NCBI RefSeq assembly: GCF_963678635.1
Contig: NC_087066.1
Span: forward strand, 7,035,954-7,099,953
DNA from: Symsagittifera roscoffensis
Lineage: Eukaryota; Xenacoelomorpha; Acoela; Convolutidae
Direction of reading: 5' to 3'
Length of the DNA stretch: 64,000 bases
Below, one piece after another: positions 34,276 to 44,395 of this stretch. The notes below the pieces were generated by a model that did not search any database, was not told where the DNA came from, and saw only the letters and a program-made list of their open reading frames with translations. The number at the start of each line of letters is the position of its first letter. The first letter of the stretch is position 1. Position numbers and translations under genes: made by a program.

Positions 34276-37200
34276 TTATGAGCGACACTCGGGCCGAAGT
34301 CGGTGACTTTTGTAGCGACCATCGTGACTCAAAATGGTAATCTTGCGACCATCGAGTTTCAAAACGGTAATCTTGCGACCATCGCGACTCAAAATGGTAA
34401 TCTTGCGACCATCGAGTTTCAAAATGGTAATCTTGCGACCATCGAGTTTCAAAATGGTAATCTTGCGACCATCGAGTTTCAAAATGGTAATCTTGCGACC
34501 ATCGAGTTTCAAAATGGTAATCTTGCGACCATCGAGTTTCAAAATGGTAATCTTGCGACCATCGAGTTTCAAAATGGTAATCTTGCGACCATCGAGTTTC
34601 AAAATGGTAATCTTGCGACCATCGCGACTCAAAATGGTAATCTTGCGACCATCGAGTTTCAAAATGGTAATCTTGCGACCATCGCGACTCAAAATGGTAA
34701 TGTTTTGATCATCGAGTTTCAAAATGGTAATCTTGCGACCATCGCGACTCAAAATGGTAATGCTGAGACCATCGCGACTCAAAATGGTAATGCTGAGACT
34801 ATCGCGACTCAAAATGGTAATGTTTTGACCATCGAGTTTCAAAATGGTAATCTTGCGACCATCGCGACTCAAAATGGTAATGTTTTGACCATCGAGTTTC
34901 AAAATGGTAATCTTGCGACCATCGCGACTCAAAATGGTAATGCTGAGACCATCGCGACTCAAAATGGTAATGCTGAGACTATCGCGACTCAAAATGGTAA
35001 TGTTTTGACCATCGAGTTTCAAAATGGTAATCTTGCGACCATCGCGACACAAAATGGTAATGCTGAGACCATCGCGACTCAAAATGGTAATGCTGAGACC
35101 ATCGCGACTCAAAATGGTAATGTTTTGACCATCGAGTTTCAAAATGGTAATCTTGCGACCATCGCGACTCAAAATGGTAATGCTGAGACCATCGCGACTC
35201 AAAATGGTAATGTTTTGACCATCGAGTTTCAAAATGGTAATCTTGCGACCATCGCGACTCAAAATGGTAATGCTGAGACCATCGCGACTCAAAATGGTAA
35301 TGTTTTGAACATCGAGTTTCAAAATGGTAATCTTGCGACCATCGCGACTCAAAATGGTAATGCTGAGACCATCGCGACTCAAAATGGTAATGCTGAGACC
35401 ATCGCGACTCAAAATGGTAATGTTTTGATCATTGAGTTTCAAAATGGTAATCTTGCGACCATCGCTACTCAAAATGGTACTGTTTTGACCATCGAGTTTC
35501 AAAATGGTAATGCTGAGACCATCGCGACTCAAAATGGTAATGTTTTGACCCTCGAGTTTTAAAATGGTAAACTTGCGACCATCACGACTCAAAATGGAAA
35601 TGTTTTGACCATCGAGTTTCAAAATGGTAATCTTGCGAACATCGCGACTCAAAATGGTAATGCTGAGACCATCGCGACTCAAAATGGTAATGTTTTGACC
35701 ATCGAGTTTCAAAATGGTAATCTTGCGACCATCGCTACTCGAAATGGTAATGTTTTGACCATCGAGTTTCAAAATGGTAATCTTGCGACCATCGCGACTC
35801 AAAATGGTAATGCTGAGACCATCGCGACTCAAAATGGTAATGTTTTGACCATCGAGTTTCAAAATGGTAATCTTGCGACCATCGCGACTCAAAATGGTAA
35901 TGCTGAGACCATCGCGACTCAAAATGGTAATGTTTTGACCATCGAGTTTCAAAATGGTAATCTTGCGACCATCGCGACTCAAAATGGTAATGCTGAGACC
36001 ATCGCGACTCAAAATGGTAATGCTGAGACCATCGCGACTCAAAATGGAAATGTTTTGACCATCGAGTTTCAAAATGGTAATCTTGCGACCATCGCTACTC
36101 GAAATGGTAATGTTTTGACCATCGAGTTTCAAAATGGTAATCTTGCGACCATCGCGACTCAAAATGGTAATGCTGAGACCATCGCGACTCAAAATGGTAA
36201 TGTTTTGACCATCGAGTTTCAAAATGGTAATCTTGCGACCATCGCGACTCAAAATGGTAATGCTGAGACCATCGCGACTCAAAATGGTAATGTTTTGACC
36301 ATCGAGTTTCAAAATGGTAATCTTGCGACCATCGCGACTCAAAATGGTAATGCTGAGACCATCGCGACTCAAAATGGTAATGCTGAGACCATCGCGACTC
36401 AAAATGGTAATGTTTTGATCATTGAGTTTCAAAATGGTAATCTTGCGACCATCGCTACTCAAAATGGTACTGTTTTGACCATCGAGTTTAAAAATGGTAA
36501 TGCTGAGACCATCGCGACTCAAAATGGTAATGTTTTGACCCTCGAGTTTTAAAATGGTAATCTTGCGACCATCACGACTCAAAATGGAAATGTTTTGACC
36601 ATCGAGTTTCAAAATGGTAATCTTGCGAACATCGCGACTCAAAATGGTAATGCTGAGACCATCGCGACTCAAAATGGTAATGTTTTGACCATCGAGTTTC
36701 AAAATGGTAATCTTGCGACCATCGCTACTCAAAATGGTAATGTTTTGACCATCGAGTTTCAAAATGGTAATCTTGCGATCATCGCGACTCAAAATGGTAA
36801 TGCTGAGACCATCGCGACTCAAAATGGTAATGCTGAGACTATCGCGACTCAAAATGGTAATGTTTTGACCATCGAGTTTCAAAATGGTAATCTTGCGACC
36901 ATCGCGACTCAAAATGGTACTGTTTTGACCATCGAGTTTCAAAATGGTAATGCTGAGACCATCGCGACTCAAAATGGTAATGTTTTGACCCTCGAGTTTT
37001 AAAATGGTAATCTTGCGACCATCACGACTCAAAATGGAAATGTTTTGACCATCGAGTTTCAAAATGGTAATCTTGCGACCATCGCGACTCAAAATGGTAA
37101 TGCTGAGACCATCGCGACTCAAAATGGTAATGCTGAGACCATCGCGACTCAAAATGGTAATGTTTTGATCATCGAGTTTCAAAATGGTAATCTTGCGACC

Positions 37201-37461
37201 ATCGCTACTCAAAATGGTAATGTTTTGACCATCGAGTTTCAAAATGGTAATCTTGCGACCATCGCTACTCAAAGTGGTAATGTTTCGACCATCGAGTTTC
37301 AAAATGGTAATCTTGCGACCATCGCGACTCAAAATGGCAATATTGCGGCCATTGCGACTCAAAGTGAGAATGTTGTTACTTAACGCGACCGAAGAAGTTT
37401 TACTGCTAAAACTTTTATTTAAACTGGCCGAAACTTTTATGATGCAAGTCTCATGTTTCAA
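34276..37461 (-). CDS. 1061-codon ORF spanning a 30-bp minisatellite; coding status uncertain
   Basis: The minus strand is open from ATG at 37461 to a stop at 34276. After about 35 non-repetitive residues comes roughly 100 copies of a decapeptide ITIL(KL or SR)DG(RK, LS or QN), then a short unique tail. ITIL and DG are nearly invariant while the paired variable positions alternate, a pattern that would suit short beta strands joined by turns. No signal peptide or known domain is evident. Because the DNA repeat is 30 bases and has no stop in this frame, openness can arise by chance; the plus strand is also largely open (419, 315, 135 and 112 codons) but is cut by stops. Satellite with no gene is an equally good reading. 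Confidence 0.3.
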   Translation of the reverse strand: MKHETCIIKVSASLNKSFSSKTSSVALSNNILTLSRNGRNIAILSRDGRKITILKLDGRNITTLSSDGRKITILKLDGQNITILSSDGRKITILKLDDQNITILSRDGLSITILSRDGLSITILSRDGRKITILKLDGQNISILSRDGRKITILKLEGQNITILSRDGLSITILKLDGQNSTILSRDGRKITILKLDGQNITILSRDSLSITILSRDGLSITILSRDDRKITILKLDGQNITILSSDGRKITILKLDGQNITILSRDGLSITILSRDVRKITILKLDGQNISILSRDGRKITILKLEGQNITILSRDGLSITIFKLDGQNSTILSSDGRKITILKLNDQNITILSRDGLSITILSRDGLSITILSRDGRKITILKLDGQNITILSRDGLSITILSRDGRKITILKLDGQNITILSRDGLSITILSRDGRKITILKLDGQNITISSSDGRKITILKLDGQNISILSRDGLSITILSRDGLSITILSRDGRKITILKLDGQNITILSRDGLSITILSRDGRKITILKLDGQNITILSRDGLSITILSRDGRKITILKLDGQNITISSSDGRKITILKLDGQNITILSRDGLSITILSRDVRKITILKLDGQNISILSRDGRKFTILKLEGQNITILSRDGLSITILKLDGQNSTILSSDGRKITILKLNDQNITILSRDGLSITILSRDGLSITILSRDGRKITILKLDVQNITILSRDGLSITILSRDGRKITILKLDGQNITILSRDGLSITILSRDGRKITILKLDGQNITILSRDGLSITILSRDGLSITILCRDGRKITILKLDGQNITILSRDSLSITILSRDGLSITILSRDGRKITILKLDGQNITILSRDGRKITILKLDGQNITILSRDSLSITILSRDGLSITILSRDGRKITILKLDDQNITILSRDGRKITILKLDGRKITILSRDGRKITILKLDGRKITILKLDGRKITILKLDGRKITILKLDGRKITILKLDGRKITILKLDGRKITILKLDGRKITILSRDGRKITVLKLDGRKITILSHDGRYKSHRLRPECRS
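34305..37380. repeat. 30-bp minisatellite, about 100 units with higher-order structure
   Basis: Unit of the type ATCGAGTTTC-AAAATGGTAA-TCTTGCGACC. Two variants of the first third (GAGTTTC, GCGACTC) and three of the last third (CTTGCGACC, GCTGAGACC, GTTTTGACC) alternate. The left end (34330-34680) is nearly homogeneous; the rest is a higher-order mosaic. A rare variant with CTCGAGTTTTAAAATGG recurs with the same frame at 35551, 36541 and 36991, that is 990 and 450 bases apart, showing block amplification. The conserved core AAAATGGTAA is shared by all. Confidence 0.97.
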
Positions 37462-37954
37462 CTAATGCTTCGCGCGACCCATGTTGCGGCTTTGCGCGAC
37501 TCAAGCCTCGAGTGGGAGTATGGGATTTAAGGTTGCAGAAAGTCCATTTCGGCAACCCAATTCGTGGACCTCGGCCCGGGCAGCCAGCAAAAATAACTGA
37601 GATGCCAAAAGTTTATCATCTTTTTTTCTTTCAGAATCGTGCCTGCAGTCCCATTTTCGGCCCGTTCATTCCTGCCTATTAACGTTACAGTAAGCGCAAT
37701 AAAAAAATTGATTGAACAATTTCACATTTTCGGAACGACACATTTGATGGCGAAAGTTTGTTGAAGTTTGCATACGTCGAAAAAACCAGAACTAACCATG
37801 ATTGTTTTCTTTTTTTTTGTTAGTTTCAGGTATGGTAAAAGTCTTCATAATTATTTTGGATGAATAAAAACTTGCTAAGACGGGGTTCACTCTTACGCCC
37901 TCTGAACTTGCTTTATACACTGCACTATATTGGCTTGGTTAATTGGAAGCTTTT
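37384..37954. other. no gene seen; GCGACY-rich edge
   Basis: Positions 37465-37510 repeat GCGCGACCCATGTTGCGG and GCGCGACTCAAGCC, resembling both the minisatellite unit and the 119-bp satellite. The rest shows nothing recognised. Confidence 0.5.
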
Positions 37955-37982
37955 TGTTCCGACTTTCGATACGGATGTCAGC
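37955..37982 (+). repeat. Helentron-like family, 5'-terminal stub
   Basis: TTTTTGTTCCGACTTTCGATACGG matches the family 5' end for about 25 bases and then stops, roughly 75 bp before the next full copy in the same orientation. Confidence 0.45.
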
Positions 37983-38057
37983 TAACAATTACCGTTCAAA
38001 ATTTGGTGTTAAAACTTTTTCTAGTTGGAATTGTTTTGAGTCATCATTTGCGCATTG

Positions 38058-38586
38058 TTGTTCCGACATTCATAACGGGAGCAAAGGAATATTTGTGCCC
38101 TGGGTGTTTTTTTCTTCAGACAAATTTCGACTTTTTAACCAGCCATTTTTGACAGAATTTTTTAATATCCTTCAAAATTTATTGTTGTCCTGAGCTCAAA
38201 ATTGAAAAGATATTTCACCTGTGATCATTTGTCATAAAGCTATGTGAGTTTAAAGATTGGCATTTTGGCCAATCTGTAACAATAAACGCGCGATATATTT
38301 CGCGCTATTATCGCGTAAGCGGAGTTTTAATCCGTCTTAGAAATCGTTCCAAATTGGTTGAAAGAAGTTTGTTTGCCATAACTGATTTGTTTCAAGGAGC
38401 GAAAACTATTGTTTTGTACTTTATATGGCGTGTGAAGATTTTCATAGAAAAAATTTCAAATTTTAGAAAAAAATTTCATTTTATTTTATTTCATTTAATC
38501 TTTTATGTTGCTTATGTTATTACTGCTCCATAAATCTTAAAGCCAGTCGGAACAAGACTTCGCCCTGATACGAGCAGTCTTGTTTA
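38058..38586 (+). mobile_element. Helentron-like element, full-length copy
   Basis: Best-preserved reference copy: 5' TTGTTCCGACATTCATAACGG, internal GCGCGATATATTTCGCGC hairpin, TATATGGCGTGTGAAG, subterminal CCAGTCGGAAC, a shortened 3' hairpin and GATACGAGCAGTCTTGTT. About 529 bp, no ORF of its own. Confidence 0.7.
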
Positions 38587-38589
38587 GTT

Positions 38590-39994
38590 TATAACTTGAA
38601 ACTATCTGGAATTAAAGTTTTCTTTTTACCGGTCGATTTACTTTTTTAAATAAATTTCTATGCAAAATTTAGAGATAGGTGGTTAAGGATTTTCTGCCAG
38701 ATCCACCTGACAAGTCTTTGAATATTAACAATGCAAATACAGTACCAATGGTCTTAACCGCATGTTTTCTTAACTTTGATACACGTTTTCAACTAAACTT
38801 GTTATTTTTTTTGCTTAAATATGGCAAAAACTCAAAAGTAGAAACTGATAATTGTGTTTATTGGAGGGGTTTTACACGTGTCTAAAATGCTAAAGTTACG
38901 GACGAAGTTAGGGGAGTAAAATAATAAGGGTATTATGTTTAAATTTGGTTTAAATGGGGCTTGGGAACTTAGACGACAGGAAATAAGACGATCAGAAAAT
39001 AACGGAATTCAGACACTAACTTGCGTGCAAATTGCGTGAAACTTGTTTACAGACTTGAATCAACTTTTTGTCTGAGTAAATACTGGTTGTCCATAAATTC
39101 TGTTTCTTTACGGTCGTCTAATGTACTTGTGGTATAATTTCCTAGGCCCCGGTTTAAACTGAAAATGATTCAGTTCTTCAACGTGCAATAGTGTGTTTGA
39201 GCATTCCAATGACAAATTTTGAAATCCATTGATAAAATCTGGATTTTGAGTAAAAAATGTAGCATCATGACATTGGAACCTACTGACAATTGCGTTTGCC
39301 CGTGACGTCCAAAGCACGCTCGGCTGAATATTTGTCTCTGAATTCCCTGTTTTCCTAGATTCCAGATTTTTGCTCACTAGCTAAAAACCGCCAAATGCTT
39401 CAGCGATTGTCCTTCGACTCCGTTTTAACGATTGTATGTGGAATCCAATTTAAAATTTTTTGCCGAAAAAAAGGCAGAGTCTGTGGAATGCAAAACAAAA
39501 AAAAATTATTGTGTCGCGTTGTAAGGAGGCAGCAAAAAACAATAAAAGCTAATATGTCAATTCAACCTTCGCAAAAAAACTGTTTTTTTCAAGTCTAACA
39601 GATGCTTAAAAGTAATTTCATGAAAAATAAGGAAGAGTTTATCTATTTATATAAACAGTTAGGGTCACATATTATCTTGAACTTCCCAATTAGACAGAAG
39701 TTTCATGAAAATGTGTGAAGTCTTACCTGATTGTTTTAGTCGACTTACTAAATCTTCCCTTAGTTATTAGTTTAAAAAACTTTGAATGCACTATATGCAC
39801 ACTTTAAAACGTTCTTTAGTTTTTGATAATCTGTAAATGAGAGCAAAATATTTTTTTTTTACTTGTAACTAATTTTCTAATTTCCTTATCTCCTTGAATT
39901 ATTAAGTTTTCTACTATTCAAGTATTTTGCGTAGCTTTTATAATTTTCTATAATAAATTATTTCAACTGAACCGATTGAAAAGGTCAGGCTGAA
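38590..39994. other. no gene seen
   Basis: ORFs of 67-89 codons at 38679-38885, 39108-39377 (minus) and 39395-39598 have no recognisable motif. Confidence 0.5.
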
Positions 39995-40315
39995 TTATCC
40001 GGTCACTCGCGCCAAAAATTGATATTTGTTTTGAACTGATTATTTCAGCGGAAGCTAATTAGAGATTCTATTGGAAGAAAAGGACGCTTTTTGACATTAA
40101 CGGAACTTAGTTTACCTTTTCTTGTAACGTCAATCTAACAAAAACACACTTTTATAACCGAAAATGCGTTGCTAAAACCCAGCTGTGCCCAAATTGGATT
40201 GAAAGATGTTAAGATTGGTTCCGCTTTAATACTTGACATCAATTGAGAAAAGTCTATTTTTATTGGTTCTTTTGACGTTAAATTTAGTACTGTCACACAT
40301 TTCAAGTGAATAAAA
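39995..40315. repeat. dispersed repeat, copy B
   Basis: Partner of 33618-33905; same CAGCGGAAGCTAATTAGAGA anchor at 40030-40049. Confidence 0.55.
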
Positions 40316-41467
40316 TTGAAGAATAAGGCTTTTAGAAAGCGAAAATTTCATGCATGAAGGAAGACAAGCACATTTTACTATGATGCAATGATCAACCATC
40401 TTGAAAACTCAAGAACGAGTGGGCGAAAAAGATGTCCGCGTAGGCGTTGCAGGAGTAATTTACGGCTTCTTCCTCCCCGAAGGATTTTCGCATAGAAATA
40501 GGTTTCTAAATAATGGGGTCCTATGATTCTTGATTCTGCAAACATAATGATCGGATCCCGCTCTTGTTAACAACCGCCCCCTATCTTTTGATTCCGGAGA
40601 AGGGATTAGTCAACTACGCGCATTCAACAACAAGGATAGTCAGTTACTGAGCAAGTTTTTTTTCTTGTTTTTTTTTTCAATTTAAGTTGACTTTTGTGCG
40701 TAGTGTGATGGAAAGATGTAACGAACACCTAGAACTCAGCCATATTCGACAATGACAGTAAAATAGGCAAATCCGAAAATAAATAATGGTTAAAAATACT
40801 AGAAAAAAAAACAAAAATCAAAAAAAATCAAAATATTTTTTTCATGTTTTTTTTTTGCAAAAAGTGTTTTGAGATTTTGAAGTTTTTTATTACCTAAATT
40901 GCACTTAAAAATTCAAAAAATGGTTTTTCCGTAGCAAAATAAAGTTATATGGCTTATTCTTTTATAATAAGCCTGCCCGCTTGCTTTGCTCAAAACTAGA
41001 CCTAAACTATAAAAAATTTTGAACTGGTTTTTCTCGACACTGAGAAGTTTTTCAAAGTTTTTGAAAGTCGTTTGACTTATGACTGAGAAAAATTAATATT
41101 TTATATCACGCGATATATAACAAAGACTAATTGTGGTATTTGATTTGGCGTGAAAAAAAAAGAGAAAAATCTGATTCACACCCGACTTCAAAGTCCCTGC
41201 CTATTTCCTTTTTTCGGTATAGATGTTTTTAATAGTTTCTTTGAATATGTATTTTTCGAATATTATTTCAATACGTCAATACAATGTTTTGAAGAACCCC
41301 AAAAGGCAGCACATTTTCCATATTTTTCGAAAATTTTTCCGCGTGCCACGAGCCAATTTTTCAGGCAAAATCTGTTGCTGTTTCACTGTTTGAAGAGCTC
41401 AAGAAAACAATTAAATAAACTGGTTTGAAATTTCCTAGCTAATCAACTAAATCCTGGATTAGTCACT
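40316..41467. other. no gene seen
   Basis: Contains a degenerate relative of the 16.1 kb palindrome (40555-40590) and an unassigned 92-codon ORF at 41150-41428. Nothing else supported. Confidence 0.5.
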
Positions 41468-42613
41468 TGTAGTATTGTAAATACTACTCGAACAAAGGAC
41501 CAATGTCTAAATTGTTTATTTAACGACCCAATTCTAAAATAGAGCGTGCCATTTAAATTAAAGCCTCTAATCACTAAATCAGATATTGACTGATTTATTC
41601 TTATTAGGACTGAAAAATCTTGTTTTGAAAATCTACTACTTTTTAAATACTTGTCCAGTTTTTTTCACCTGCTCATGCTCAGTATTTCATATGGGCGGTG
41701 AGTACTAACACGTCCTTTTTTAACTATAACTTAAAATAAAGTGGATTAAAAAAAATTCAATAGTCTTGCCTGCTGCCAAGGATTTCTTCTTGCTTTTGAT
41801 TAAGCAGAGATGCACCTGCAAAATGATGCATCAAAGAAAATAATATGGAATTTCAATCAGATCAAACTGAAGGCTGCAGTTTTAATTAAAGAGGACTAAC
41901 ATTTTAAGGATATTTGATTCACAGAAATCAAATAAAATTTAGTTGAAAGTTCCTTTATGATAAAGGGAGAATAAAGGAGCAGGTGAAACCTGAGTACTTT
42001 GAAAGATGGATCATCCGCCGGTTTATGCTTACGATCAAAAGCACTGGCCTGAAATCTTCAATGTTTCATTTTGCTCAGTCAGCCTCAAATTCTCTACTCT
42101 AATAACTTCAGTTTGCAAAAAAAAATTTCCCTTTCAGTCTTACAGAGATATAAAAATTAGTTTTTTTAACAAAATTATTTAAATTATGAAAATTAGTACA
42201 ATGAAACAGAAATTAGCTTTTTCTCTATCTTCGATAAAATAGTACATCGAGATAATCGCGAACGAGACAACTAGATCACGAAGACCACTGGACAAGACTC
42301 CTCCGAACGACTCAATAAACTGCGGACCCAATCAAGATTGAGTCGATAATCCTACCCAATCGTCAGCCTAAGTAAGAAGAAGAAATGTCAATAAGAAAGT
42401 ATGATCCATCTTGGGTTTATTTCTTTAGACTGTTCGATTCATTTATATAAGCTAACAACACTGCGCTTTGTATTCATCCAGCTCATTAATTCATACTCTT
42501 TTCTAACTATTGTTTCTACTATAATTTTTGTAAGGAAACTTGGCAATCTTGGCTGAGACCTAGAACTTAGGATAATTTACTAAACAATCAACCAGCAATG
42601 AACCCTTAGTAAA
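41468..42613 (+). repeat. 5' LTR of env-bearing element
   Basis: Starts TGTAGTATTGTAAATACTAC, a near-palindrome. Shared blocks with the 3' LTR include GATTAAGCAGAGATGCACCTGCAA, ATCCGCCGGTTTATGCTTACGA, AAGACCACTGGACAAGACT and AATCCTACCCAATCGTCA. The inner edge is placed at CTTAGTAAAA, where the homology ends. Confidence 0.85.
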
Positions 42614-43711
42614 ATTGCTGCGACAGCAGCAGAAAACTACTAATTAAGAATTTCCTTTTTCCAACAAACTCAAAACAACTTTAAAAATTCATAAAAATGA
42701 TAAAATTCGGATCTGTGAGTGTTTGTCAGATTACTTTTCGACCTCAAAAAGCCAGAGACAATAGGTGTTTTTCGATAGAAACACACTTTAATTGTCATCT
42801 GTTTTTGACAGACTTTCCTAGTAGGGTTCATGCGAAACGTACCCCCTGCGCTAAAAGTCACTCGCGATACTCCTCCGTCACGGCACAATAAAGCACAATA
42901 AATTTAAAACTCAAATTAGGAAGCAAATTCTCAAACATCATACGCTATATCACTAACACTGAAAAAAATCATATCAGTATCATATATAAACACTCTAACG
43001 ACAGTAAACGAAACTTAAAAATTCTTTTACGACGATACACTCCAAAAAAGACACAATTCTACAGCAAATAAAAATACCAAATAAAAATATTTATAAACCG
43101 CAAGAACGGTTATATGCTTCACTTCTAATTGCTTTTTAAAATCATCCTATGCTCAAAGAAAAAATTACTAAAATGTTAAGTTTTTTTTGAGGAACACAAA
43201 GTGTTTTCCTCAGCAAAATCTAAATTACCCAAAAAAGTTATTAACAAATGCATTGGTAAAAATTAGTAATTTAATTAAATGTTTTTCATCTTGTAAACAA
43301 TTACTTAGGTCTTTAAAGTGATGTAGAACGCTATGGCCAACCTCTATCGTGTGAAAACAACAACATTTAATTTGAAACTAAATTTAAAAACAAATCCACA
43401 AAAAACTGTTGGTATATCATCAATATTGAAAAAGACCAAGTCACAATTTCGTCCAAACATCCACACAAAAACAATTACGAGTTAACTATTCTTTAACGCA
43501 GCTATAACCAATCTCAGAAATAATTTCTCTACTAAAAAAGCCTAATCGACCCCATAGCACTTTTGATATATCCAATAAAAAATTAAACTCATTGAACCCA
43601 ACAAGCCTCACAAAAACTTAAAGAAAATTTTTCGATCCTTAAAAGTGATTAGTACAGAACACATCCGAATTTTTGATTTCTTGGACAAAATTTGAGTGAA
43701 ATTAAACAAAA
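42614..43711 (+). other. leader region of env-bearing element; no gene seen
   Basis: About 1.1 kb, stop-rich. A GCTGCGACAGCAGC inverted repeat immediately follows the LTR where a primer-binding site is expected, but it does not start with TGG, so I do not assign one. Confidence 0.45.
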
Positions 43712-44043
43712 ATGGCAAACGTAGTAGCATATCTAGATTTAGCTCTCAAGAAACTTACCGGCTTAGATCCGAATGAGGATGCAAGAGATTTTCCCTAGGC
43801 AATAGACCAGCAGTCACAGGTGACAATCACGACGCATATGATAACAGACAAAGAACTTTATTATACAAACCATTCTATGAAAACCTACAGCAATCAAGGA
43901 ATAAAATTGTCATTTTAATCCAAAGAAATCCAAATTTTAATCATGAAATCCACAGGGTTCATCAGAATTTTTACCTGCCGAAATGCACCATAGACGAGCA
44001 AATAATACAGAACTACATGAAACTGATGAAGAAAAAACCATAA
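43712..44043 (+). pseudogene. gag-like remnant of env-bearing element
   Basis: An ATG at 43712 opens 28 codons beginning MANVVAYLDLALKKL and including LTGLDPNEDA, a type of sequence found at the start of some Gag proteins, before a stop at 43796. A second frame is open for 80 codons from 43801 to 44043 and carries RQRTLLYKPF and FYLPKCTIDEQI. The two frames are displaced by a shift. No zinc knuckle is identifiable. The gag identity rests on position after the leader and weak resemblance. Confidence 0.4.
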
Positions 44044-44395
44044 AAATATAGACTCAGGATTTAAAGAACATAACACAGACACTCTACAAATGCCACGAAA
44101 GCCAAGGCAAGCCCAAAGAAGGTAAACCTCAACACCTCTTCATCTAAACGATAGGAATGGCCATAACCTTGGTGAATTACCATTCATACCATCTACATCA
44201 AGACACCAGCCCCAAAATGGACAGTCATCTGTTTAAACGGGTTTGACAAACGAAAGACTTCGGAGACATCGGCGACAACTCAGCTTCTACCAAGCAGGAT
44301 TCAACTAATCTCTAATAGTCTCAGCTAAATAAAACTTAAAAACTAAATTTGTTATCTCCGGGTCATCAATTTGGATACAGAAGATGATTTGAACT

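Noticed and set aside
34305-37380. CRISPR array
   Set aside because: The 30-base units abut directly with no unique spacers, and the context is a eukaryotic repeat landscape.
34303-37383. Plus-strand ORFs of 419, 315, 135 and 112 codons with QNGN repeats resembling curlin-type spacing
   Set aside because: They are the other strand of the minisatellite, broken by amplified stops, with no signal peptide; the curlin resemblance is superficial.
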